Source: an uncultured Oscillospiraceae bacterium
GTDB taxonomy: Bacteria > Bacillota > Clostridia > Oscillospirales > JAAYXM01
Direction: 5' to 3'
Length of the DNA stretch: 5,839 bases
Assembly: GCA_934446465.1 (NCBI GenBank)
Contig: CAKSEF010000071.1
Coordinates: 1-5,839 of the forward strand
The notes beneath the pieces were generated by a model. The model ran no database searches and was not told where the DNA came from. It saw only the letters and a program-made list of their open reading frames with translations. The translations under genes were made by a program, and so were the position numbers. Below are positions 1 through 5,520 of this stretch, in pieces (the stretch's first letter is position 1; each line of letters starts with the position of its first letter).

Positions 1-428
1 ATTGCACCGGAGACTGTTGCAGCCATTGCAAATTTAGGGCTTCCGTCACTGCGCATTACCGGATTCATAGCCTGACCGAACATATAGAAAGGTATGCCCA
101 GCGTAATGTAAAAGAAGTACTCTTTTGCAAACGCGTGAGTTTCCTCGTTTACCGTTCCGCCGAACAAGCTGAGAATTGGTTTGCTGAAGAACATGTAAAC
201 AGCCGTCAGCACAAGGCTGCTCACTATGCAGAGAACAATGGCATTGCCAACCGACTTGTTGTGCGAATCTTCATATTTTTTTCGTCCCGGTGCAATACTT
301 ACAAAAGCACAGCAACCGTCTCTGATGAACACGGCGATACCAAGGGCAACCACCGTCAACGGGAAAACGGCGGTATTTGCGGCGTTGCCGCAAGAGCCAA
401 GATAGTTTGAGTCTGAAATAATCAGGAC
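1..428 (-). pseudogene. MATE-family multidrug/Na+ antiporter, 5'-truncated fragment
   Basis: The minus strand is open for about 142 codons from 428 to the window edge. It reads as the early part of a MATE efflux transporter, an inner-membrane protein that exports drugs or metabolites using Na+ or H+. Recognisable stretches are GNAANTAVFPLTVVALGIAV, DGCCAFVSIAPGRKKYEDS, a hydrophobic helix (VLCIVSSLVLTAVYMFF), LFGGTVNEET and YFFYITLGIPFYMFGQAMNP followed by RSDGSPKFAMA. In this family these lie roughly at residues 55-190 of about 450. The expected first helix and the PILLSQLFQQLYN-type start are absent: the frame is closed by TAA at 431-429 and no start codon with a ribosome binding site precedes the homology. 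The rest runs past position 1. The family call is secure. That it is a pseudogene is inferred from the missing N-terminus; a frameshifted upstream piece was looked for in 429-600 and not found. Confidence 0.85.
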
Positions 429-560
429 TTACGCATTTCTGCTACACGATTTGCTTATGAAATTTTTGGTCATCTTTCCGTCTTTCACCTCAATTCAACA
501 AAAAAAGCATATGGCTTTCTGCAACTGGATTTACGCAGAAACGCCACACGCTACGGTTTT
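423..560. repeat. Repeat-bearing segment abutting the MATE break (possible mobile-element remnant)
   Basis: The segment begins with CAGGACTTACGCA exactly where the transporter reading frame ends. A related copy, CTGGATTTACGCA, lies 102 bases further on. Extended over 34 bases, the two units (425-458 and 527-560) agree at 22 positions, including TTACGCA and ACACG. GCATTTCTGC (433-442) and GCAGAAACGC (535-544) can also pair as an inverted repeat with one G-T mismatch. CAGGACTTACGCA resembles the terminal inverted repeats of some insertion sequences, as I remember them, so an IS or MITE remnant that disrupted the transporter is plausible. No transposase, no second end (TGCGTAAGTCCTG) and no target duplication are visible. 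Short open frames here match nothing I recognise. Confidence 0.35.
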
Positions 561-669
561 ATTGTATCAGATTAAACAGTAACGTTCAAAGGTTTTTTTC
601 AAAAATTTAAAATTGTGCATGAGAGAACACTTTTTCCGAACTGAGGACCTATTATCACATTCTGTTTTA
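561..669. other. AT-rich intergenic region upstream of the hydrolase
   Basis: This stretch contains T- and A-runs (around 590-612) typical of an UP-element or curved upstream region, and no coding frame. There is no convincing operator palindrome, although an AraC-type site could be present without being obvious. A good -35 hexamer at the normal distance from the -10 box was not found. Confidence 0.4.
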
Positions 670-678
670 TGATATAAT
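670..678 (+). promoter_or_regulatory. Extended -10 promoter of the glycoside hydrolase gene
   Basis: TG at 670-671, one base, then a perfect TATAAT at 673-678 form an extended -10 element. Transcription would start near 685, giving a leader of only about 20 bases before the ATG at 705. The -35 position (about 649-655, CTATTAT) is poor, consistent with an extended -10 promoter or one that needs an activator such as the nearby AraC-type protein. The last point is inference. Confidence 0.65.
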
Positions 679-689
679 TACTAAAAGAC

Positions 690-696
690 GAAAGGA
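690..696 (+). promoter_or_regulatory. Ribosome binding site that fixes the hydrolase start at 705
   Basis: GAAAGGA ends 8 bases before the ATG at 705. An alternative in-frame ATG at 696-698 overlaps this purine tract and would have no ribosome binding site of its own, so the downstream ATG is the better start. Confidence 0.75.
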
Positions 697-704
697 TGTT
701 TTCT

Positions 705-3332
705 ATGAAAAAGCTGAATGATTGTCTTTCAGGGCAATATGAAAATTACATACTACCGTTTTTTTGGCAGCACGGCGAGGATGATGCCACTCTGATTCGC
801 GAAATTAATGCCATCGAAAATTCCGGAATTAAAGCGGTTTGTGTTGAATCACGCACACATGAGGAATTTTGCGAGGACGGCTGGTGGCATACAATGGATG
901 TCATATTGCGCGAATGTGAAAAGCGCAATATGAAGGTCTGGATTCTCGATGACAAGCACTTCCCGTCCGGATATGCTAATGGGATAATTCCCAAAAAATA
1001 TCCAAATCAGGTAATGTGGGGGATTACCGAACGGCACATAGATGTTGTCGGTCCCCAAAAGCACGCTTCCGTGATGTTTGATTGGAAAAGCGCGCCCGAC
1101 GATGAGCTGCTTGCCGTAATTGCATGTAAACGCGCTTCCGAAAAAGGAATGTTGACAGGCGAAACCATTGACATCACTGACGGCGTCTATGATGGTATGG
1201 TGTACTTTGATCTTCCCGAAGGAAGCTATCGCATTGTATTTTTACTGAAAACCCACACAGGTCTTGATGATACAATGCGTCAGTATGCCGATAAGCTGAC
1301 AAATTTCGGCGGGGACGCATATCTCGAGGCAGTCTATGAACCTCATTGGCAGCATTACAGTAGTCAATTCGGAAAAACCATTGCCGGATTCTTCTCTGAT
1401 GAACCATGCTTCGGCAACAACTCGAGCAATGGTTTTTATAATGCCACAGAGCTTGGAGTCCGTTTCACACATTATCCGTATTCCGAAGATGTTATTTCAG
1501 AGCTTTACAAGCAGTACGGCGGAAATACATTTTCAATGCTTCCATTTCTTTGGTTCACGTCCGAAAACCCACACTCGGCAAACATCAGAATTGCTTATAT
1601 GGACTGTATAACGAATCTGTATAAAAAGAATTTCTCCGAAAAGCTCGGGAACTGGTGTCGCTCGCATGGTGTAGAATACATTGGACATATAATCGAGGAT
1701 GACGGACAGCATCTTATGACGGGTTCAAGTGCGGGACATTTTTTCCGTGCCTTAGACGGTCAGGATATGGCCGGAATAGATGTTGTTCTGTGTCAGGTGG
1801 TCCCCGGAATGACCGACTACGGGAATGCCGTTTCATGCTCTTACAAAGAGGCTGACCCGGATTTCTTCCACTTTACGCTTGCAAAGCTCGGTTCTTCCCA
1901 TGCACACATACAGCCCGAAAAAAGAGGTCGTGCCATGTGTGAAATCTTCGGAGCTTACGGGTGGGCAGAAGGTTTAAAGATGATGAAATGGCTTGTCGAT
2001 TTCATGTCGGTGCGCGGAATTAACCATTATGTCCCGCACGCTTTTACCCCTATTTTCCCGGATTCCGACTGTCCCCCACATATGTTTGCGCAAGGCAAAA
2101 ATCCTCAGTATCACCGCTTCGCAGACCTCATGGCATATACCAATCGCATATGCCATATTGCAAACGGAACACACCATGTAGCGTCGGCCGCTTTGCTGTA
2201 CCACGCCGAAGCGTATTGGTCCGGCGGAGAATATATGAAGGATGATATACTTGCACGATATCTGACGGAACGTCAGCTCGATTTTGATATTGTTCCCGAG
2301 GACAGGCTTGCAACATCTGAAATCCACAACGGCCGTCTGCACATCGGCAACGCGGATTATCCATGCTTGATTCTGCCATATGCGCAATTCCTAACAAAAA
2401 GAATCCTGACAGACGCAGAGCGGATTGCAACAGCGGGAGTTCCTGTCTACTGCATTGACGCGTTACCGATTGATGCGGAAAGCGGAATTGCGGCAGACCT
2501 TCCCCATGTAAACGTTGTTTCATTAGATGAACTGTCGTCTGCTCTATACAGCTCAGGCTGTGCCGACATTACCGTCGTTTCCTCGAGCGCTCCTGTGGAA
2601 AAACTGCGCACTTGCCATTATCGCGATGAAGATTCGGATTACTATTTTATAACAAACGAAGGAATACATGAAAAGATAGATGTTACACTATCACTCACGG
2701 GTTTCCGCGGGGATACGTTTGTTCTTTATGACGCAATGAGTAACAAAACATTCTGCGAACGCACGGACGAAAACGGTAACATTACACTCACACTGACTCC
2801 ATACTGTTTTGTTGTTCTTGCAATAGGCGAAACAGTTGACTTAGGCGACATTCCGGCATATCCGCATGATAAATTCGCTTCTTCACGCGTACACGATGGT
2901 GCATGGGAAGTTTCCCTTGCAACGCAGGAAGAATATCCGAATTTCAAACATTATTGTTTCACTGACAAGCTATTCAACATTACAGATAGAAATGAGAATC
3001 CGCGTTTTTCAGGACATATGCAGTATAAAACCGTCTTTAAAACTTGCAAATTGCAGCCTGATGAGCGAATTATACTTGATTTAGGGGAAGTCGGCGAAAG
3101 CGTAGACGTTACCGTTAATGGGCAGAATGTCGGTTTTTCAATAACTCCGCCTTATCGTTTTGATATTACCGATGCTGTATGCAGTACACCGCAAAACCAT
3201 GATAACACATTGGTTGCGGAGGTTACAAATCACCTTGGATATCAGATACAGGACAGCTTTTCAAAATATCTCCTGTTTGAGCCGTCCGGAATCCTCGGCC
3301 CGGTGAAATTTGAGATATACCGCAGAAAATAA
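705..3332 (+). CDS. Putative cytoplasmic glycoside hydrolase (TIM-barrel plus C-terminal beta-sandwich, GH106/GH42-like)
   Basis: A complete 875-residue protein beginning MKKLNDCLSGQYENY. There is no signal peptide or membrane helix, so it should act in the cytoplasm on imported oligosaccharides. Residues about 15-450 look like the (beta/alpha)8 barrel of uncharacterised GH2/GH42/GH106-like enzymes: FFWQHGEDD, GIKAVCVESRTHEEF, GWWHTMDVIL, MKVWILDDKHFPSGYANG and GFFSDEPCFG. Glu233 in SDEP and Glu413 in MCEIFGAYGW are candidate catalytic acids, an inference from their motif positions. Residues about 490-620 resemble the class I glutaminase-like (GH42 trimerisation) domain: ALLYHAEAYW, LDFDIVPEDRL, YPCLILPYAQFL. 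Residues about 770-872 form a galactose-binding-like sandwich (LDLGEVGESVDVTVNGQNVG, PPYRFDITDAV). The substrate cannot be told; alpha-L-rhamnosidase-like labels are common for such proteins. It has its own promoter and terminator and converges on an AraC regulator. Hydrolase class confidence is moderate to high; specificity is unknown. Confidence 0.8.
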   Translation: MKKLNDCLSGQYENYILPFFWQHGEDDATLIREINAIENSGIKAVCVESRTHEEFCEDGWWHTMDVILRECEKRNMKVWILDDKHFPSGYANGIIPKKYPNQVMWGITERHIDVVGPQKHASVMFDWKSAPDDELLAVIACKRASEKGMLTGETIDITDGVYDGMVYFDLPEGSYRIVFLLKTHTGLDDTMRQYADKLTNFGGDAYLEAVYEPHWQHYSSQFGKTIAGFFSDEPCFGNNSSNGFYNATELGVRFTHYPYSEDVISELYKQYGGNTFSMLPFLWFTSENPHSANIRIAYMDCITNLYKKNFSEKLGNWCRSHGVEYIGHIIEDDGQHLMTGSSAGHFFRALDGQDMAGIDVVLCQVVPGMTDYGNAVSCSYKEADPDFFHFTLAKLGSSHAHIQPEKRGRAMCEIFGAYGWAEGLKMMKWLVDFMSVRGINHYVPHAFTPIFPDSDCPPHMFAQGKNPQYHRFADLMAYTNRICHIANGTHHVASAALLYHAEAYWSGGEYMKDDILARYLTERQLDFDIVPEDRLATSEIHNGRLHIGNADYPCLILPYAQFLTKRILTDAERIATAGVPVYCIDALPIDAESGIAADLPHVNVVSLDELSSALYSSGCADITVVSSSAPVEKLRTCHYRDEDSDYYFITNEGIHEKIDVTLSLTGFRGDTFVLYDAMSNKTFCERTDENGNITLTLTPYCFVVLAIGETVDLGDIPAYPHDKFASSRVHDGAWEVSLATQEEYPNFKHYCFTDKLFNITDRNENPRFSGHMQYKTVFKTCKLQPDERIILDLGEVGESVDVTVNGQNVGFSITPPYRFDITDAVCSTPQNHDNTLVAEVTNHLGYQIQDSFSKYLLFEPSGILGPVKFEIYRRK

Positions 3333-3336
3333 AGTA

Positions 3337-3370
3337 TAAAGCAAAGACACCGAAAGGTGTCTTTGCTTTA
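3337..3370. terminator. Bidirectional hairpin terminator between convergent genes
   Basis: A perfect 15-bp stem (3337-3351 with 3356-3370) is closed by a GAAA tetraloop of the GNRA type. It starts 5 bases after the hydrolase stop codon and lies 17 bases beyond the stop of the convergent small protein. The A/T-rich stem ends supply short U-rich 3' flanks in both directions (CTTTGCTTTA on plus; CTTTATTTT beyond the stem on minus), so it probably terminates both transcripts. Confidence 0.85.
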
Positions 3371-3386
3371 CATACTCATTTCCATA

Positions 3387-3524
3387 TTACTGATGCTTTT
3401 TCTCGCAGAATACCGGTATTTTCTTATTTGCGTTTTCATGATGCTTTCGGCACGCTTCACAGTTTCCGTGCCTCTGGCAATTTTCTCTCTTGCACGGACA
3501 ATTTCTGTTTTCTTTAATTTCCAT
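3387..3524 (-). CDS. Small Cys/His-rich protein, putative zinc-binding, 45 aa
   Basis: A short gene translated as MEIKENRNCPCKREN and onward. Its cysteines fall at 9, 11, 16, 22, 25 and 40 and its histidines at 19, 28, 29 and 44, giving the pattern CxCx4CxxHxxCxxCxxHH followed by a lone Cys. The rest is rich in Lys, Arg, Glu and Asn and lacks hydrophobic stretches, so it should be a soluble metal-binding (probably zinc) mini-protein. I recall similar small proteins of unknown function with a CPC...C.RHG.C..C..HH core in Clostridia, but give no family number. Its ATG shares one base with the stop of the AraC gene (TAATG at 3526-3522), which implies translational coupling and a shared transcript; a separate ribosome binding site is weak (AAAAGAG inside the AraC tail). 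The regular Cys/His spacing and the coupling argue that it is real rather than a chance frame. Function unknown. Confidence 0.75.
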   Translation of the reverse strand: MEIKENRNCPCKRENCQRHGNCEACRKHHENANKKIPVFCEKKHQ

Positions 3525-4480
3525 TATTTACACTCTTTTCTGAAGCTCCGCGGAGTTTTCCCGTATACGGAATTAAAAATACGATGAAAATAACTCACGT
3601 TCTCGTATCCTATATCCCGCGATATCTCGTCAATTTTCTTATCTGTATTTTTCAGCAGGAACACAGCTTGTGCCAAACGTCGTTCCTGAACAAGCTCTGT
3701 AAATGTTTTTCCCATCTTATTCTTAATTTCGCGCGAAAGGTATGACGAACCGTAATGCAGAATGGACGATGCCTCTTTTAAATTTGCCGAAGAATAGTTC
3801 TTTTCCACATACCCAAGCAGTTTCAAAACAACATCGCCTCTCCCGTCTTCGCATGAAAGAGTTTCCGTATGAGCTGCAAGCTGAAGGAATAGAAGAGCCA
3901 TTGTTATCTGAACCGTTTTTCTCTTAAACGGCATGCCGTCCGCAAAGGCTATAATCAAGTTTTCGGCAAGATTTTGGACGGTTCTTATTTCCGATACCCG
4001 AAAATGTAAAAAATCCGGCGCACCGTTGTTTTCACAGAGACAATCGACGAGAAACCGGCGGAGTGGTGTTTCCTCCTCGCCTATTACAGATAGCGAATAC
4101 ATAAAAAACTCCGGTACTGTTATGAAATTCACCGCTATATCTCCTTCATCGGCACGCAGTACTTCATGACGTGCGCGCTGGTTCATGAAGAGAAACTCGC
4201 CCTGTTTCAGTTTGATATGTTTTCCGTTTACTATATGCGAAGTCTCCCCCGAACACATATACACAATTTCCACAAAGTCATGGGTATGCTCTGGGAAATG
4301 AATGAATCGCGTATGTGTACGAATTGTTATAAGGCTTTCCGGGGAGACAAGCTTGTCGGCATTTATGATATTGTTATTTCCAAGCATGTATATATCACGG
4401 TCTATCTTATTTTTGCCGTCAAGAATTTGCTTCTCTTCGTCTGTGATTTTACTTATTCTTTTTAAAACTTCAACATCCAC
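3524..4480 (-). CDS. AraC/XylS-family transcriptional regulator with N-terminal cupin
   Basis: A 318-residue protein of the usual length for one-component AraC regulators. Residues about 50-125 form a cupin-type effector domain (FPEHTHDFVEIVYMCSGE, then NGKHIKLKQGEFLFMNQ, RHEV), which in this family binds a sugar or related ligand. Residues about 215-316 hold the double helix-turn-helix: the first helix pair around LKEASSILHYGSSYLSREI (234-252), the second around KIDEISRDIGYENVSYFHR (282-300), ending in the signature IFNSVYGKTPRSFRK. The start is GTG at 4480, because an in-frame TAA (4483-4481) lies directly upstream and a GAGGTGAG ribosome binding site fits. It has its own extended -10 promoter and is co-transcribed with the small Cys-rich gene. 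It likely controls the convergent hydrolase gene; that link is inferred from proximity only. Confidence 0.93.
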   Translation of the reverse strand: MDVEVLKRISKITDEEKQILDGKNKIDRDIYMLGNNNIINADKLVSPESLITIRTHTRFIHFPEHTHDFVEIVYMCSGETSHIVNGKHIKLKQGEFLFMNQRARHEVLRADEGDIAVNFITVPEFFMYSLSVIGEEETPLRRFLVDCLCENNGAPDFLHFRVSEIRTVQNLAENLIIAFADGMPFKRKTVQITMALLFLQLAAHTETLSCEDGRGDVVLKLLGYVEKNYSSANLKEASSILHYGSSYLSREIKNKMGKTFTELVQERRLAQAVFLLKNTDKKIDEISRDIGYENVSYFHRIFNSVYGKTPRSFRKECK

Positions 4481-4484
4481 TTAT

Positions 4485-4492
4485 CTCACCTC
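4485..4492 (-). promoter_or_regulatory. Ribosome binding site of the AraC gene
   Basis: GAGGTGAG on the minus strand lies 4 bases before the GTG at 4480, with its GAGG core 8 bases away. This supports GTG as the start codon, since the upstream in-frame stop rules out any longer product. Confidence 0.75.
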
Positions 4493-4507
4493 ATCCCCGC
4501 TTTTTAG

Positions 4508-4516
4508 ATTATATCA
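4508..4516 (-). promoter_or_regulatory. Extended -10 promoter of the AraC gene
   Basis: On the minus strand TG (4516-4515), one base, then TATAAT (4513-4508) give the same TGATATAAT element as at the hydrolase promoter. The -35 region (about 4531-4537) is only T-rich. It sits between the upstream terminator and the AraC ribosome binding site, so the regulator is transcribed independently of the dehydrogenase genes. Confidence 0.65.
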
Positions 4517-4545
4517 CAAATATGTATTTTAGAAAACCGGAAAAT

Positions 4546-4580
4546 AAAATCAGGCCGCAGTCTCTGCGGCTTGATTTTTA
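4546..4580 (-). terminator. Rho-independent terminator after the Gfo/Idh/MocA gene
   Basis: A 15-bp stem pairs 4546-4560 with 4564-4578 (one G-U pair) around a 3-base loop. Its GC-rich centre is CTGCGGC/GCCGCAG. Read on the minus strand it begins directly after the TGA at 4583-4581 and is followed by a T-rich run (TGATTTTATTTT). Confidence 0.88.
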
Positions 4581-5342
4581 TCAGTCGAGGTACACTCTCT
4601 GCCCTGTTCTGTTCGATTCATATGCGGCAAGGATAATATCCACGGGCTTTTTGCCCTCATAAATATCGCACATCGGCCTTCTGTCCTCATGAATTGCGTC
4701 AATTAAATCCTTGATTTGCAGCGTATGGTATTTGGCTGTGATATCCCACGGATTTTTTGCCCCACCGTAATTTGACGTTTTAATTTCTGAAGGGTCGAGT
4801 TCTTTGCCGTTTAAATCCCAACGCACAATAGTATCCTCCTGCATAACTATTGTTCCGTTCGTTCCGCTGATTTCTATAATTCGCGGATACCCCGGATTAA
4901 CAGACGTTGTTTCCTGAATTATTCCCAGTGCGCCGTTTTTATACATCTCACATTTGTGCCCGTCTATATCTTCTGAACACCCGTCAAAGCGACAATTTAT
5001 TCCTTTTGCACCGGCGAGTTCGGAAAATATTTCCACTATATGTATTCCGTAGTTAAACTCATCAACCCCGCAGGTTCCGAAGATTGAAACAATTTTTCCG
5101 CGCTCTTCAATCGGGCGCTTTAAAAACTCTTGTACTTCGTCGGCGTATCTTGCAGACGATGCACCAAGTATTTTCGCGCCGTCTCTTACAAGCTTACGAA
5201 GTCTTTTAATATCCTTAACGCTTCCGACGATTGGTTTATCAATCATGACAGGTGTTCCGCATTTTATAAACGGTTCTGCCTCATCTAAATGTTTATCCCA
5301 GTTGCACGCATGAATAAAGCCTACATCTACTTTGTCGGCCAT
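4581..5342 (-). CDS. Gfo/Idh/MocA-family oxidoreductase, N-terminally truncated (probable pseudogene)
   Basis: A 253-residue open frame. The family uses NAD(P) to oxidise or reduce sugars, inositols and sugar acids in the cytoplasm and is normally about 330-380 residues. Visible features are a late Rossmann segment (VDVGFIHACN, then PFIKCGTPVMIDKP with Lys36 in the EKP-type motif), GASSARYADEV, and a C-terminal domain with YGIHIVEIFSEL (His101, catalytic His-type position), PRIIEISGTNGTIVMQ, and the tail YHTLQIKDLIDAIHEDRRP...AAYESNRTGQRVYLD. The GxGxxG nucleotide-binding start is missing. The ATG at 5342 has only AAAGGT two bases before it, too close to serve as a normal ribosome binding site, and related-looking coding sequence continues upstream in another frame. 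The ORF is therefore probably the 3' part of a broken gene and not a functional enzyme. Family assignment is secure; inactivation is likely but unproven. Confidence 0.85.
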   Translation of the reverse strand: MADKVDVGFIHACNWDKHLDEAEPFIKCGTPVMIDKPIVGSVKDIKRLRKLVRDGAKILGASSARYADEVQEFLKRPIEERGKIVSIFGTCGVDEFNYGIHIVEIFSELAGAKGINCRFDGCSEDIDGHKCEMYKNGALGIIQETTSVNPGYPRIIEISGTNGTIVMQEDTIVRWDLNGKELDPSEIKTSNYGGAKNPWDITAKYHTLQIKDLIDAIHEDRRPMCDIYEGKKPVDIILAAYESNRTGQRVYLD

Positions 5343-5431
5343 ACCTTTATACCGCCGAGTGTGTCAAACATATATATCATCCTGTTCATAGCTTTTTGAG
5401 ACTTGGCAGCTGAAAAAATATATCTGCTTCC
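5343..5431 (-). pseudogene. Displaced upstream piece of the Gfo/Idh/MocA gene
   Basis: In a different minus-strand frame, about 29 codons read GSRYIFSAAKSQKAMNRMIY then MFDTLGGIKV and end at the break where the ATG of the downstream ORF overlaps. The composition (a short hydrophobic strand, a Lys/Ala/Met helix, then GGIKV) suits the Rossmann region that should precede VDVGFIHACN. It is closed upstream by consecutive stops (TAGTAATAA), has no good start at its beginning, and lacks the GxGxxG loop. Both a 5' deletion and a frame-shifting change near 5343 are needed to explain it. Assignment to the same gene is inference from phase, position and composition. Confidence 0.55.
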
Positions 5432-5436
5432 TTATT

Positions 5437-5466
5437 ACTATAACACAAAAATGGTTTTCTCTGCAA
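5437..5466 (-). promoter_or_regulatory. Possible promoter of the Gfo/Idh/MocA gene
   Basis: On the minus strand TTGCAG (5466-5461), an 18-base spacer and TATAGT (5442-5437) preceded by TGT form a -35 and extended -10 pair. It lies between the terminator of the next gene and the broken gene. AAGGA follows right at the predicted transcript start, which fits loss of the original leader and start codon. Confidence 0.45.
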
Positions 5467-5474
5467 TAATTTAA

Positions 5475-5508
5475 ATTCGAGGCATATTCCGACGGATATG
5501 CCTCGAAT
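5475..5508 (-). terminator. Rho-independent terminator after the hydroxyacid dehydrogenase gene
   Basis: A perfect 13-bp stem (5475-5487 with 5496-5508, ATTCGAGGCATAT) encloses an 8-base loop. On the minus strand it lies 12 bases after the stop codon at 5523-5521 and is followed by TTTAAATTATT. Confidence 0.82.
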
Positions 5509-5520
5509 ACTTACAGCTTT

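Noticed and set aside
135..410. Plus-strand 91-codon open frame
   Set aside because: It lies opposite clear MATE coding sequence on the minus strand, and its product is an unpatterned Arg/His-rich string with no ribosome binding site.
423..575. Plus-strand open reading (…LQLDLRRNATRYGFIVSD) in the repeat segment, considered as a small peptide or transposase tail
   Set aside because: It has no start codon with a ribosome binding site and no recognisable family; the repeated LRR/LRI-type residues follow from the DNA repeat itself.
696..704. Earlier ATG for the hydrolase (adds MFS)
   Set aside because: It overlaps the GAAAGGA ribosome binding site, which is correctly spaced for the ATG at 705.
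1974..2523. Overlapping minus-strand open frames of 131-137 codons inside the hydrolase gene
   Set aside because: They are antisense shadows of a well-patterned hydrolase region, with no motifs and no ribosome binding sites.
3357..3587. Plus-strand 76-codon hydrophobic frame resembling a small membrane protein
   Set aside because: It begins inside the terminator hairpin and is the antisense of the Cys-rich gene and AraC tail; its hydrophobicity follows from the reverse complement of Lys/Glu codons.
4166..4532. Plus-strand open frames opposite the AraC N-terminus
   Set aside because: They are antisense to the cupin domain and cross the regulator's promoter; there are no independent signals.
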